A stretch of 37,394 nucleotides of DNA from Flavobacteriaceae bacterium. GTDB taxonomy: Bacteria > Bacteroidota > Bacteroidia > Flavobacteriales > Flavobacteriaceae. The DNA lies in assembly GCA_002694465.1 (NCBI GenBank), contig NZMG01000012.1, positions 11,037 through 48,430 of the forward strand. The letters run 5' to 3'. Position 1 is the first letter of the stretch, and each line of letters starts with the position of its first letter. The notes below the pieces were generated by a model. That model did no database searches and had not been told where the DNA came from. It worked only from the letters and a program-made list of their open reading frames with translations. Positions 7,485 to 17,721 of this stretch are shown piece by piece. Made by a program: the position numbers and the translations under genes.

Positions 7485-10400
7485 ATGGCAAAGAAATGTG
7501 ATCATAGCTTTTTAACCCTTCACTCGGGAACCGAACAATCGCAACGATTGAAAAAGGCACTTTTGCCTTCTAATTTTAATCTGAATGATTTTTCCATTGC
7601 CGATTGGATGGAATTCGCTTTTAATTTCGCGAAGGAAGTAAACTACTTTTCTACCACTAGTGATACCGTAGTTTCAGGAGATTGGGAGTCCTTTTTTGTT
7701 GAAAAGGAAAATATTGCGGCTTTCGTTTCAGAAATAGAGAAAAACAATAACCTCACTCCTCACCTCACCTTATTTGTAGCATTTCTAAAACTTTTAGAAA
7801 TTACGCAAGAGCGATTCAATAAAATTACAGAACGACACTTAGATTTTTATTACGAAGAAATCCTTCAGATAGAGAAAAAGGAAGCTGTTGAAGATCAAGT
7901 GCATTTACTCTTTGATTTAGCTAAAAATGCAGAAGAAGCTCTATTATCTGAAGGCACTCTGCTGGTGGCTGGAAAAGATTCTTCTGGAAAGAAAATGCAG
8001 TATGCTTTAAACGAAGAACGTGTTTTCAATAAAGCAAAAATAGCTTCCCTTAGAAGTGTATATCATCATCGAAAAACAAACAATCTAAACCCCTTAGAAA
8101 CCCACGGAATCTATGCTGCTCCTGCCATTAACACTAAAGACGGATTAGAAGAACCATTGGAAGAAGGTGATACTTGGTTACCTTTTGGGTTTCCAAGTCA
8201 TCATAATACGGAGTTCACATTACCAACAGCCAATCTCGGCTTTGCCATTGCAGCTCCTACCCTGGCCCTAAAAGAAGGGCGAAGATTGGTTAAATTGGAA
8301 TGCACTTTCAAAAAAAACATCGATACCTTTAATCTGGCTCAGGCCTTACAAGCCATCGAAATTTATGCTACAGGAGAGAAAGCTTGGCTAGGACCTTTTT
8401 ATGCTTCAGAAAGTATTGAAACAGGATACACAAGTAGTATTTCAGGTAAAAAACTAACCCTTTCGCTAGAAATTGATAAAACCGAAGAAGCTATTGTAGC
8501 CTATGATAAAAAAATTCACGAAGGAGCATATGCTACAAATGAACCCTTATTTGTATTTAACATAAAAACGGAGGCTTCAATCTATGAAGCAGGCTACCAA
8601 TTTTATAAAACACTGCTAGAAAAAAAGCTGGATAAAGTAAAAATTGATATTAAGGTTGAAGGGGTTACTTCTTTAAATCTAAAAAATGACGTTGGGACTT
8701 TGGTCGCCAATAAACCGTTTTTCCCTTTTGGGACACAACCTGTACAACGCTCTTCTTTTTACGTGGATTACGATGAGTTATTTCAGAAAAAATGGAGCAA
8801 TTTTAAAGTGGACGCCGTTTGGCTAAATACTCCCAATAGTTTTAAAGAACATTATATTGCTTATACCAAAGACGATAATAACCTAAGTCTTTCACCTTCG
8901 CTATATTATCAAACATTATATCACACGTATAACCCGGCTACAAAAAAGTATACAAAACCTTCTGGGACAATTTTAGCAACCGATATAAAATCGGGTTCAA
9001 ATAATATATATGTAACCGGTGACAATTATTTTACAGCTAAGGTGTCGCTAAAAAATGAAGAAATTCAAAAAATGGTGGACACTAATTTTGAACTCTTTGA
9101 TAAAAATGGAGAACTTTTTGAAAGTCATCTTTCGGTAAACAATACCAACTTCACCACCGGTGAAAATGGTCCGTTAAAACTTTCTTTAAATCAGTCTTTT
9201 TTACATAGTGTGTATCCCAAAGTGTATGCGCTTGCACTTACAACCGAAGAAGACACTTTATTACCCAACGAGCCCTATACACCCTTAATAGAAACTATTG
9301 AGCTAAGCTATTCAGCCACACAAGAAATAAACTTTAAGGATAGTACAAAAACTGAAAACCTTAATAAAATTCAACTATTTCATATTCATCCTTTTGGGCA
9401 AGCTGAAACCGAAGAAACTCTACTACCAACCTATTGTAAAGGAGGCGAATTATATATTGGTTTAGAAGGTGCTGAGCAGCTTCAGCAAGTAAATGTATTA
9501 TTTCAGCTTTTGGAAGGAACCGAAAACCCTTTGGCCGAAGCCTATATTTTTCCAGATAAAATTGAATGGGCAGTACTTTCAGAAAATACTTGGATAGAAC
9601 TTGATAGTAATCATTTATTAGGAAACTCAACCAATAATTTCCTAAAAACCGGTCTTGTGACCGTAACCATCCCGAAGGAGGCTACTAGCCATAACACCCT
9701 GCTTCCTTCGGGTTTTATATGGTTACGTGCCAAAACCAATAAAAACTTCGATGCTTTTTGTCAGGTACTCAATGTACACGCGCAAGTAAGTACAGCAACC
9801 TTCGTAAATCAAGATAACGATCTTTCCCATTTGGTAAATGGATTACCCGCAAGTACTATTAGTAAACTCACCGAAAGAGATGCGTTAATAAAGAAGGTGA
9901 GTCAGCCTTATACCTCTTTTGGTGGGGCTCCCGAGGAAACCAAGGAAGGTTATTACAAACGTGTGAGTGAGCGAATTCGCCACAGAGATAGAGCCATTAA
10001 TCTTTGGGATTATGAGCACCTTATCTTACAACAATTTAAAGATGTTTATAAAGTAAAATGCCTAAACCATACCAAAGGCGATAATTACCATGCACCGGGA
10101 AATGTAAACTTGGTCGTAATACCAGATATTGTAAACAACAATGCTTTTGATATTTATCAGCCTCGATTAAGTACTGCCAAACGAAATGAAATTCAAGAAT
10201 ATATTAATGAACTCAATACTTTTTTTGTAACTGCCGAAGTAATTAATCCAGATTATGAAGAAATTGAAATTACTTGTAAAGTTAAATTCCATAAAGGGTA
10301 TGATGAAAATTACTACACTGGACAGTTAGAAGAGGCAATAAAAAAATACCTATCTCCTTGGGCGTTTGAAGAAACGAATAGTCTCAATTTTGGCATCACC

Positions 10401-10634
10401 TTTCATCGTAGTAAAATCATTCAGTTTCTTGAACAGCTCGAATATGTTGATTTCTTGGAAGATGTCTTGGTCAAACATCGAAAAAATAGCCTTTCAGCTT
10501 ACGAAGAAAAAGTAAATGTCATTCCTAGTAGTCCTAAAGCGATTTTGGTTTCCGCAAAAAAACATTTCGTGACTGCAGTTCAATCAAAATGTAGTTCGCC
10601 AACCCCTAAAACCACCACGGTATGCCTACCCTAA
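7485..10634 (+). CDS. Large baseplate J-like protein (Afp11-like)
   Basis: This is a 1049-aa baseplate protein. The recognisable part is the C-terminal region from about residue 812: FGGAPEETKEGYYKRVSER, RHRDRAINLWDYEHLILQQF, then NLVVIPD and a C-terminal LNFGITFHRSKIIQFLEQLEYVDFLEDV, all typical of baseplate J/gp6-like proteins. The N-terminal 800 residues contain an all-helical start (DWMEFAFNFAKEVNYF) and long strand-rich segments without a family I can name. It overlaps the next gene by 13 bases. Such extra mass may correspond to the baseplate cage described for AlgoCIS; that is inference. Confidence 0.88.
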   Translation: MAKKCDHSFLTLHSGTEQSQRLKKALLPSNFNLNDFSIADWMEFAFNFAKEVNYFSTTSDTVVSGDWESFFVEKENIAAFVSEIEKNNNLTPHLTLFVAFLKLLEITQERFNKITERHLDFYYEEILQIEKKEAVEDQVHLLFDLAKNAEEALLSEGTLLVAGKDSSGKKMQYALNEERVFNKAKIASLRSVYHHRKTNNLNPLETHGIYAAPAINTKDGLEEPLEEGDTWLPFGFPSHHNTEFTLPTANLGFAIAAPTLALKEGRRLVKLECTFKKNIDTFNLAQALQAIEIYATGEKAWLGPFYASESIETGYTSSISGKKLTLSLEIDKTEEAIVAYDKKIHEGAYATNEPLFVFNIKTEASIYEAGYQFYKTLLEKKLDKVKIDIKVEGVTSLNLKNDVGTLVANKPFFPFGTQPVQRSSFYVDYDELFQKKWSNFKVDAVWLNTPNSFKEHYIAYTKDDNNLSLSPSLYYQTLYHTYNPATKKYTKPSGTILATDIKSGSNNIYVTGDNYFTAKVSLKNEEIQKMVDTNFELFDKNGELFESHLSVNNTNFTTGENGPLKLSLNQSFLHSVYPKVYALALTTEEDTLLPNEPYTPLIETIELSYSATQEINFKDSTKTENLNKIQLFHIHPFGQAETEETLLPTYCKGGELYIGLEGAEQLQQVNVLFQLLEGTENPLAEAYIFPDKIEWAVLSENTWIELDSNHLLGNSTNNFLKTGLVTVTIPKEATSHNTLLPSGFIWLRAKTNKNFDAFCQVLNVHAQVSTATFVNQDNDLSHLVNGLPASTISKLTERDALIKKVSQPYTSFGGAPEETKEGYYKRVSERIRHRDRAINLWDYEHLILQQFKDVYKVKCLNHTKGDNYHAPGNVNLVVIPDIVNNNAFDIYQPRLSTAKRNEIQEYINELNTFFVTAEVINPDYEEIEITCKVKFHKGYDENYYTGQLEEAIKKYLSPWAFEETNSLNFGITFHRSKIIQFLEQLEYVDFLEDVLVKHRKNSLSAYEEKVNVIPSSPKAILVSAKKHFVTAVQSKCSSPTPKTTTVCLP

Positions 10635-13255
10635 GTAAACATAAAACCATACCTAAAAATACATCGACTCAGGATGATTTGGATTTTCAATTTCTGAAAA
10701 AGAAAGGAATTGAATATATCGAATCGTTAGGAGGTAGTCTTTGGAGTGATTACAATTCGCACGATCCAGGAAAGACTATTTTGGAGGTGTTAAGCTATGC
10801 TTTAACCGATTTAGGAAACCGAATCAACCTTCCTGTAGAAGTTCTGTTAGCCGAAGAGAACAACGCAAGTGCTTTAAAAAAACAGTTTTTAACTGCCGAA
10901 AAAGCATTACCTATAAAACCTATTACGCCGATAGATTATAGAAAACTGTTTATTGACCTTGATGGAGTAAAAAATGCTTGGCTTAAAAAACATGTAAAAA
11001 AAGTCTATGCCAATTGTAAAGATTTAGAAATGGGCTTTCAACCTTTTGAGGTTCCAGATAACAAACAAAAATCCTTTGTATTAAACGGATTGTACGATGT
11101 GCTTATTGAGGTAGAAGATTCTTATGAAGGAACCGTAAAAGACCTTAAAGAAAATGTACGTAAAGCCTATCACGCCAACCGAAATCTATGTGAGGATATT
11201 ATTCATATCGAAGAAGTAGACGAACATCCTGTTAAAATTTGCGCACAAATAGAATTACTTCCTGATGCAGATGATGAATATGTGCACGCATTGGTATTAA
11301 AAGCTATAGACGATTACCTATCTCCTAATCTTCGGTTCTATTCTTTAAAAGGAATGCTTGAAAAAGGATATACTACCGATGAAATTTATAACGGTCCTTT
11401 GTTGAGCAACGGATTTATTGACACTGAAGAATTAAGCAATACCGAATTAAAGAAAGAAATTCGATTAAGTGATCTTATTGATATTATTCAAAAAATTGAA
11501 GGTGTAGATGTTATTAGAGACATTACAATTGACCACTGCGATGGAACTAGTGACGGCACTACAACGTGGAATATCTGTGTACCCGAAGGGAAGAAACCTA
11601 CACGTTGCGACAAAAGTGCCTTTAGCTATTACAAAGGATTTTTACCGCTTAATATTAATCAACAGGAGGTAGAAAATTATTTAATTGAATTTGAAGAAGC
11701 CGAAAAGGCAGAAGCTGCCAATATTGCTGCCGAAAGTAAGGTATTACAACTTCCCAATGCTGAAGGGCAAACCTTAGGGAGGTTTACAACTATACAAAAT
11801 GACTTTCCCGAAGTTTACGGCGTGGGACAGATTGGTGTAAGACCTTCTGCCCCTAACAAAGACAAAGCGAAAGTAAAACAACTCAAAGGGTACTTATTAT
11901 TCTTTGATCAAACCTTAGCAACCTATTTTGCACACCTTCAAAAGGTAAAGGAGTTATTTTCCATAGATGGCGAACTATCCCAAAGTTATTTCACCCAACT
12001 GGTTGAGGACGTAAAAGATTTACCAGAGCTAGTTTCGGCTAATTATACTTCTAACGAAAATATTACAGAATTGCTACTTTCAGATTTAGATGAAACTATT
12101 GTAAGAAGGAATCAAATTTTAGATCATCTCCTATCACGCTTCGCAGAGAATTTTAGTGAATATGCTTTCCTTATGAAGCAATTATATGGTTCTTACACAG
12201 ATCAAGCCGTGATAAAAACCAAGGAACGGTTTCTAAAAGAATATGGAATCATTGGTTGTGAAAGAGGTTTAAGTTTTAATTACTATAAACAACTTCCTGC
12301 CAATCTTTGGGATACGAATAATGTTTCGGCTTTTCAAAAAAGAATAGCCTTACTAAGCGGAAATCCAGATTATTCCCGTAGAAACTTTAGTGACGATCCT
12401 TTAGAAATCTATGAAGAGGTAGACACTGATGGCTACATTGAATATCGTTTCCGTTTTAGGGATGCATCAAGTACCATTCTTGGCTCTGGAAGTAAGCATT
12501 ACCACTCTTTAGCATCGCTTTACAAAGAGATTCTAGATGTAAAAAACTATGGTCGCTTTGCCGAACATTATGAAATAAAGACATCTATTTCAGGAAAATT
12601 TTATTTCAATTTAACTAACCCCAACTATCCAGATCCTGGCGACGAAAGACATGTAATTGCTAGAAGAATTGCGTATTACAATACACAGCAAAATGCCGAA
12701 AACGCAATCGAAAATGTAGTTGAATTTATGAATGAACTACAACCCAATGAGGGGATGTATCTCATTGAACATATTTTACTTCGTCCCGATGTTACCAAAG
12801 AAACAATGAACAAAGATTATTTCCTTCCCATTTGTGAGGATAACTGTGAAAGTTGCGAGGGTGTTGACCCCTACTCTTTTCGAGTTTCCATCGTACTTCC
12901 TGGATGGACAGAGCGTTACAGCAATGTCGATTTCAGAAAATTTATGGAAGATTTAATTCAGAAAGAGTTGCCCTCCCATATTATGGCAAAAATATGTTGG
13001 ATAGGCTGGCCCAAAAGCTACAAAATGGAGCCGGGCGAAGAAAATGAAATGGTTGAAATGGAAGAAGCCTATCAAGCGTGGCTATTATCCAAAACTAACA
13101 ACGGGCAAAAACAGCACAAAGCAAAATTGATGCGTCTCAATAAAATTGTAAGTACCCTGCATACCATTTATACCCAAGGGCGACTTCACGATTGTGATGA
13201 TGACGAAGAACAACAAAATATTATTCTAGGAAGAACCAACCTAGGAATCATTTAA
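10622..13255 (+). CDS. Large baseplate wedge protein (Afp12-like)
   Basis: The 877-aa protein opens with the wedge-type motif LWSDYNSHDPGKTILEVL at about residues 40-57 (compare W-D-x-x-DPG-LLE in Afp12/gp6-like proteins), followed by PITPIDYRKLFIDLDGVKNAWL. The C-terminal part, from about residue 745, has a Cys-rich joint (CEDNCESC) and the motif YSFRVSIVLPGWTERY, then ELPSHIMAKICWIGW, which recurs in baseplate proteins of Bacteroidota injection systems. It should pair with the J-like protein in the wedge. The start overlaps the preceding gene by 13 bases, so the two are coupled. Confidence 0.88.
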   Translation: MPTLSKHKTIPKNTSTQDDLDFQFLKKKGIEYIESLGGSLWSDYNSHDPGKTILEVLSYALTDLGNRINLPVEVLLAEENNASALKKQFLTAEKALPIKPITPIDYRKLFIDLDGVKNAWLKKHVKKVYANCKDLEMGFQPFEVPDNKQKSFVLNGLYDVLIEVEDSYEGTVKDLKENVRKAYHANRNLCEDIIHIEEVDEHPVKICAQIELLPDADDEYVHALVLKAIDDYLSPNLRFYSLKGMLEKGYTTDEIYNGPLLSNGFIDTEELSNTELKKEIRLSDLIDIIQKIEGVDVIRDITIDHCDGTSDGTTTWNICVPEGKKPTRCDKSAFSYYKGFLPLNINQQEVENYLIEFEEAEKAEAANIAAESKVLQLPNAEGQTLGRFTTIQNDFPEVYGVGQIGVRPSAPNKDKAKVKQLKGYLLFFDQTLATYFAHLQKVKELFSIDGELSQSYFTQLVEDVKDLPELVSANYTSNENITELLLSDLDETIVRRNQILDHLLSRFAENFSEYAFLMKQLYGSYTDQAVIKTKERFLKEYGIIGCERGLSFNYYKQLPANLWDTNNVSAFQKRIALLSGNPDYSRRNFSDDPLEIYEEVDTDGYIEYRFRFRDASSTILGSGSKHYHSLASLYKEILDVKNYGRFAEHYEIKTSISGKFYFNLTNPNYPDPGDERHVIARRIAYYNTQQNAENAIENVVEFMNELQPNEGMYLIEHILLRPDVTKETMNKDYFLPICEDNCESCEGVDPYSFRVSIVLPGWTERYSNVDFRKFMEDLIQKELPSHIMAKICWIGWPKSYKMEPGEENEMVEMEEAYQAWLLSKTNNGQKQHKAKLMRLNKIVSTLHTIYTQGRLHDCDDDEEQQNIILGRTNLGII

Positions 13256-13267
13256 AATACGAAAGCC

Positions 13268-15925
13268 ATGAAAAGCAAATTATTGGAAATCACCCCACAG
13301 TATAACTCCTTTGTGGACGACCAAGTACTTACTTCACACCAATTAAATGAGTTTATAGAGTACTTTAACGAACAAGATAGATTAACCCGAGTTTGCCTTT
13401 CTGGAGTTGGATTGGTCTGCGGTTTTAAAATAACTATTGATGAAGCTGATTCCATAACCGTTTCTCAAGGGTGTGGTATTACTACGGATGGAGACCTGCT
13501 TAAACTCCAAGAAGATGTAGAAGAAGCTTCTACCAAATCGACTAAAGATTCTAAAAACATCATTATTGAATCGGTTACATTTTCCCACTACAAAGAGTTT
13601 ACAGATGAAAAGGCACAATATGCACACTTTAAAAATGGAAGCAACACTATCGATTTAGTTGAATTAATTCCTGAAGATATGGTCGATGAAGAGGAGCACG
13701 AACCACTTTCAGATTTCGACTTAAGCGATAAAGTGGCCATACTTTATCTAGAAAGTTACCAAAAGGAACCTAGTATTTGTACTTCCACCAATTGCGATAA
13801 TCAAGGACAAGAAAATGTGCAAAATGTAAAGGTATTATTAGCATCTAAAGTAGATGTGGAAGATATTATCAATGCCAAAGATCCCATCTTTACAAAACAC
13901 AACATTTTTGAAGCCATTACTACACTTCCTGAAACCGCGGTTCCGAAAGTTATTCTAAATGCGGGCTTGGGAAGTAGCAACAACAGCAAAAGTTATGCTT
14001 TAATGGCATCGGCTTTTAAAACAGCCATTACTACTGCTAAAATCCCTTTGCAAGATGCATATGCAGATTTGTTTTCAGATTTTTCAGAAATTCTTTCAAT
14101 ACATAACGGTACGCAGACTACGGTTTTAAATCAGATAGATAATCTAGATGATTTTGCCGCTAACGAGAAAGTTCAATATCGTTATGATTTAGTAAAAGAT
14201 ATTAGTGATAGTTACAATGAAATACTTTCTTTATTACTGAAATTAAAAACAGAATGCTGCCCAAATATCGAAGCTTTTCCAAAGCATTTACTATTAGGTT
14301 GCTTATTTCCATCACAAAACGAATATCCCGAGCTACGCCACCAATGGTACCCCTCACCTACCAACACCGAATACGAAACCTACATCAAAAAGGCAAAAAG
14401 CTTGGTGAGGAGAGTTGCCATCCTATTAGACAACTTCTTTTTAGGAAACGAAGGTGGTTTAAAAATTACACCGTCAAAAAGTTGTGGCGGATTGGGCGAA
14501 AAAGCTATTCCTGTGTATTATAATTTGGACAATTCATTATTGAAAGCGTGGAATTTTCAGAAAACAGAAAACTACAAACAAGAATATAACCTAAGCTATC
14601 ACACCGCATTATTAGCTCCGGGTTGGCCAAAAAATCCTTTAAAAGTTAGTTTAGAATGTTACGACTTCTTCAGAATTGAAGGTCATTTTGGAAGACCCGG
14701 ATTGGCAAGTAAAGATGCCATTAACGACATTAAAAATTCCAACGGATTGGATTTTGACTGTATTCATTTCGATCTAACTACCGAAAAGGATCAGTTTACT
14801 GCTTTTGTGAAAAAGCACCCTTCCATCATCCATAAAGCAGGGGTGCCGCAAGGGGGAACTTTCATTTTAATTTCGGAAAATGATGAGGTAAAAGCAGACT
14901 ACTGTCTAAGTTATAAAATTCCAGCCGAAGCTAGTGAAGGAGGCTGTTGTTCTCTTATGGAATGCACCTACCCTTGGATTAGTTCATTAAAATATATGAA
15001 CAATCTTTCCCGTAGTCTAAAAGGAACACAAAGTAACAACAAACCCATGCCAGAAGATTATGTACTTCAGGTAATTGAGTATAAAATTAATGGCGAAAAA
15101 TTAATCAGCGGAACGACAACCATACGTATTCCGTTAGGCCAAATTTTCTTACGAAGAATGCATGCTGTCACCGAAGCGTTAAACAATCGATTTAATAAAG
15201 GATTGGTTTTCGATTTTAACGAAAGTCAAAAACGCTTTGTAATTACACGTGCAAAGGAGGACACTTTTGTGTTGAGGATTCGTGAAATTTCGATGGCAAA
15301 CAATAATGCCACCTATACGTATAGTAACAATGGTATGTTCAGGAATAACAAAGTATTTCGTCCAGATGCAATGCGGTGTCGTGATTTAAAGGGGTACAAT
15401 CCTACCTTCTATGAAAAATTACAAGCCGAATTGGCACCTGTAAATAAAGACGATGACTACGGCGCATTTAATGAAGACTGGAGAAAATGGTATTTATTAC
15501 GAGACCGATTGGTAACCAATTCCGACATTCAAAATGCAGATTTAACTAGAATGATTACCCGTAGTGAAGAACTTCCTCCAGAAGTTAGAACCCTAATTCC
15601 AGACATAAAAGGGGAATTTAGAAGCGCAGCTCCTACAGATGTACAGCTTACTTATAAACTGGATGGAGATTGGGTGACGGGTGTATGGGTTAATGAGTTT
15701 ATGCTTGATCACTATCGTGCCAATAAAAAGAACACACACGATGACATCGTACTATTTATAAATCTAAGAAAGAAATTACATAACGAAACTGGGGTGACAA
15801 AAATGTCGATTTATGTTCAAGGAGTAGATTATTCTGAAGTATTTGATGAAGTCATCGAACGATACAATACGCACGCAGATTTCTATTTTGGAAACCCAAC
15901 TGGAGAAAATGCAATTACATTATGA
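13268..15925 (+). CDS. Unknown 885-aa particle protein, possible fibre or cage component
   Basis: I do not recognise a named domain. The N-terminus (FVDDQVLTSHQLNEFIEYF, then DRLTRVCLSGVGLVCGFKI and a GCGITTDGDLL turn) has the look of a particle-attachment module, similar to openings of some tail-appendage proteins. The middle holds several Cys-containing stretches (CTSTNCDNQ, KTECCPN, EGGCCSLMECTYPW), and the C-terminus is soluble and unassigned. No signal peptide or membrane segment is seen. It follows the baseplate genes by 12 bases and overlaps the next small gene by 4 bases. No other fibre candidate is in the operon, so a target-recognition role is a fair guess. Confidence 0.7.
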   Translation: MKSKLLEITPQYNSFVDDQVLTSHQLNEFIEYFNEQDRLTRVCLSGVGLVCGFKITIDEADSITVSQGCGITTDGDLLKLQEDVEEASTKSTKDSKNIIIESVTFSHYKEFTDEKAQYAHFKNGSNTIDLVELIPEDMVDEEEHEPLSDFDLSDKVAILYLESYQKEPSICTSTNCDNQGQENVQNVKVLLASKVDVEDIINAKDPIFTKHNIFEAITTLPETAVPKVILNAGLGSSNNSKSYALMASAFKTAITTAKIPLQDAYADLFSDFSEILSIHNGTQTTVLNQIDNLDDFAANEKVQYRYDLVKDISDSYNEILSLLLKLKTECCPNIEAFPKHLLLGCLFPSQNEYPELRHQWYPSPTNTEYETYIKKAKSLVRRVAILLDNFFLGNEGGLKITPSKSCGGLGEKAIPVYYNLDNSLLKAWNFQKTENYKQEYNLSYHTALLAPGWPKNPLKVSLECYDFFRIEGHFGRPGLASKDAINDIKNSNGLDFDCIHFDLTTEKDQFTAFVKKHPSIIHKAGVPQGGTFILISENDEVKADYCLSYKIPAEASEGGCCSLMECTYPWISSLKYMNNLSRSLKGTQSNNKPMPEDYVLQVIEYKINGEKLISGTTTIRIPLGQIFLRRMHAVTEALNNRFNKGLVFDFNESQKRFVITRAKEDTFVLRIREISMANNNATYTYSNNGMFRNNKVFRPDAMRCRDLKGYNPTFYEKLQAELAPVNKDDDYGAFNEDWRKWYLLRDRLVTNSDIQNADLTRMITRSEELPPEVRTLIPDIKGEFRSAAPTDVQLTYKLDGDWVTGVWVNEFMLDHYRANKKNTHDDIVLFINLRKKLHNETGVTKMSIYVQGVDYSEVFDEVIERYNTHADFYFGNPTGENAITL

Positions 15926-16122
15926 GAACAAGAACATTAAATACAGTGATTAGTATAAATGAGAAAGGGTATCAGTCGGTTAAATTGTACATTCCGAATG
16001 ATACCCTTATGGGTCTAAACACCTTAACTTTTGAAAATACTAATAAGAAAAGAAGGAAGAAAATACTACCTACTTACACTCACGTTCTAACCAATTGCCT
16101 CAATGAACTTACAACCCAGTAA
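15922..16122 (+). CDS. Small 66-aa orphan protein
   Basis: A 66-codon frame starting at an ATGA overlap with the preceding gene (4 bases). The product, MRTRTLNTVISINEKGYQ at the start and with a basic patch NKKRRKKI in the second half, matches no family I know. It has no signal peptide or membrane segment. The coupling and the absence of a competing frame favour a real gene. Conservation next to other copies of the 885-aa gene would decide. Confidence 0.55.
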   Translation: MRTRTLNTVISINEKGYQSVKLYIPNDTLMGLNTLTFENTNKKRRKKILPTYTHVLTNCLNELTTQ

Positions 16123-16172
16123 TTCATCTCTGAATCGTTTTATAAATGTACAAAAAATAAATTAAAAAACAA

Positions 16173-17711
16173 GTGGTTGCTGAAAAAAATATCATAAAAA
16201 AATTGACCGTGGAAGTCGACACAAATTCCATGGCTATGGCACTACAATTAAAAGACAATTTAGACACCTTTTTTAAAGAAAAAATATATCCCATTTTGGA
16301 TACAATATTTTCAGAAATACACCCAAAAAATACCATACAAAGATTTAAAACAATTGAACTGAATATCGATTTGCAAAAGGGTGAAAAATTAGAGGAAATA
16401 AAATCGAAAATTATAAATCAAATCCTTAAAGAAATTTCAAAAAAAAGAAGGACTAAAATAGAAGAGGAATCAACTATTTACACCTCAAAAAATATGTCCC
16501 AAAATAGCCAAGAAGCATTTTTATTTTTCTTGAAAAATGGGCAATACCCCTGGTGGTTTCATGAAAACACTCAATGTACGATGGATGATATAAAAGGCAT
16601 AGATCCTTCTACTTTAAAATCAATTATTTCTTCATCTAATAATTTAAATAGATTACTATATCAATTTGATATAGATTTTATTACAGAAATATTCTTTAAC
16701 GCATTTAATATTGATAGAAATCCTATAAAAACACTTGGAAAGATTCCAAGTTTATTGCAAATAGAACCATTTAAAATAGATTTCCTTAGATGGATTTTTC
16801 AGTACAAACTTACGTCCCACCCTGCTCAATTTTCGGATTCATTTTTCAACCTTATTGATGCTTTATTCACTAAAAGAAATATTGAAAATGACACGAAATC
16901 AATTCAAAAAAATGAGTTTAAAAAGCTACTAAATTTGTTTCAATTTTGTAATGAAAACCTAGCAATCCCTATTCAATTTACTACCTCAAAAACCCGAAAT
17001 AACACCTATACAATTTCGATAATTGAAAGTCTTAAAATCGCCTTAAAATCGAATGAAAATATCACAAACACTATAGACAAAAATAAGGGCGTTTTTTTTA
17101 TTAAAATAGGGTCATCTCCTACTCCCTTTTTAGAGCAAAATCTGGTCCAAAAAATAGATGAAAAAGCACCTCAAAATCTTACTGATTTCGAAGAAAGAAA
17201 AGATGATTCTTTAACCGATGGAATCTTGCTTAAAAATGCTGGATTGGTACTCATTCATCCATTTATAAAGCACTTTTTTGAAAAGTTAGAATTCCTTTCA
17301 GAAGGAAAAATAAAGAATGAAAAATTAGATGAAGCTGTCCATGTCTTACACTATTTAGCATGCAAACAAGAACAGCCGCAGGAACACCTATTACTCTTTG
17401 AGAAATTCCTCTGCAACATCCCATTGCAATACCCTATTAAGCGATATATCAAGCTCACAGTTAGTCAAAAAGAAGCCTGTGAAGAACTTTTACAGGCTAT
17501 GCTATCGCATTGGCAGGGATTAAAAACAAAAAACACAGCAGTTCTTAGAAACGAATTTCTAATGCGTGAAGGAAAATTGCAGACTACAAATGATAGAGAT
17601 TCTCTTTATATACAACGAAAGACGCAAGATATATTATTGGATTCCATTCCGTGGAATTTTCATTTAGTAAAAATCCCGTGGAAGAAAAAATTAGTGTTTG
17701 TTGAATGGTAA
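16173..17711 (+). CDS. CIS tape-measure family protein
   Basis: This 512-aa protein fits the contractile-injection-system tape-measure family of Bacteroidota. The C-terminal third carries the signature: NAGLVLIHPFIKHFFEKL from about residue 355, DEAVHVLHYLAC, LLLFEKFLCNIP, AMLSHWQGLKT, FLMREGKL, and a terminal IPWNFHLVKIPWKKKLVFVEW. The start is GTG at 16173 (GTG GTT GCT GAA); the nearest in-frame upstream ATG runs into a stop after four codons, and the first internal ATG would drop the conserved N-terminal strand. The reading is visibly rich in Lys, Asn and Ile compared with its neighbours. It is far shorter than Afp14, so a ruler function by length is not obvious. Confidence 0.85.
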   Translation: MVAEKNIIKKLTVEVDTNSMAMALQLKDNLDTFFKEKIYPILDTIFSEIHPKNTIQRFKTIELNIDLQKGEKLEEIKSKIINQILKEISKKRRTKIEEESTIYTSKNMSQNSQEAFLFFLKNGQYPWWFHENTQCTMDDIKGIDPSTLKSIISSSNNLNRLLYQFDIDFITEIFFNAFNIDRNPIKTLGKIPSLLQIEPFKIDFLRWIFQYKLTSHPAQFSDSFFNLIDALFTKRNIENDTKSIQKNEFKKLLNLFQFCNENLAIPIQFTTSKTRNNTYTISIIESLKIALKSNENITNTIDKNKGVFFIKIGSSPTPFLEQNLVQKIDEKAPQNLTDFEERKDDSLTDGILLKNAGLVLIHPFIKHFFEKLEFLSEGKIKNEKLDEAVHVLHYLACKQEQPQEHLLLFEKFLCNIPLQYPIKRYIKLTVSQKEACEELLQAMLSHWQGLKTKNTAVLRNEFLMREGKLQTTNDRDSLYIQRKTQDILLDSIPWNFHLVKIPWKKKLVFVEW

Positions 17712-17721
17712 TATAGCGATT

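Noticed and set aside
13382..13627. Leftward 81-codon frame at the start of the 885-aa gene
   Set aside because: Shadow of a clear coding frame with no recognisable product.
17698..17721. Upstream TTG start for the first cargo gene
   Set aside because: It overlaps the tape-measure gene, adds eight unremarkable residues, and a good ATG stands at 17722.
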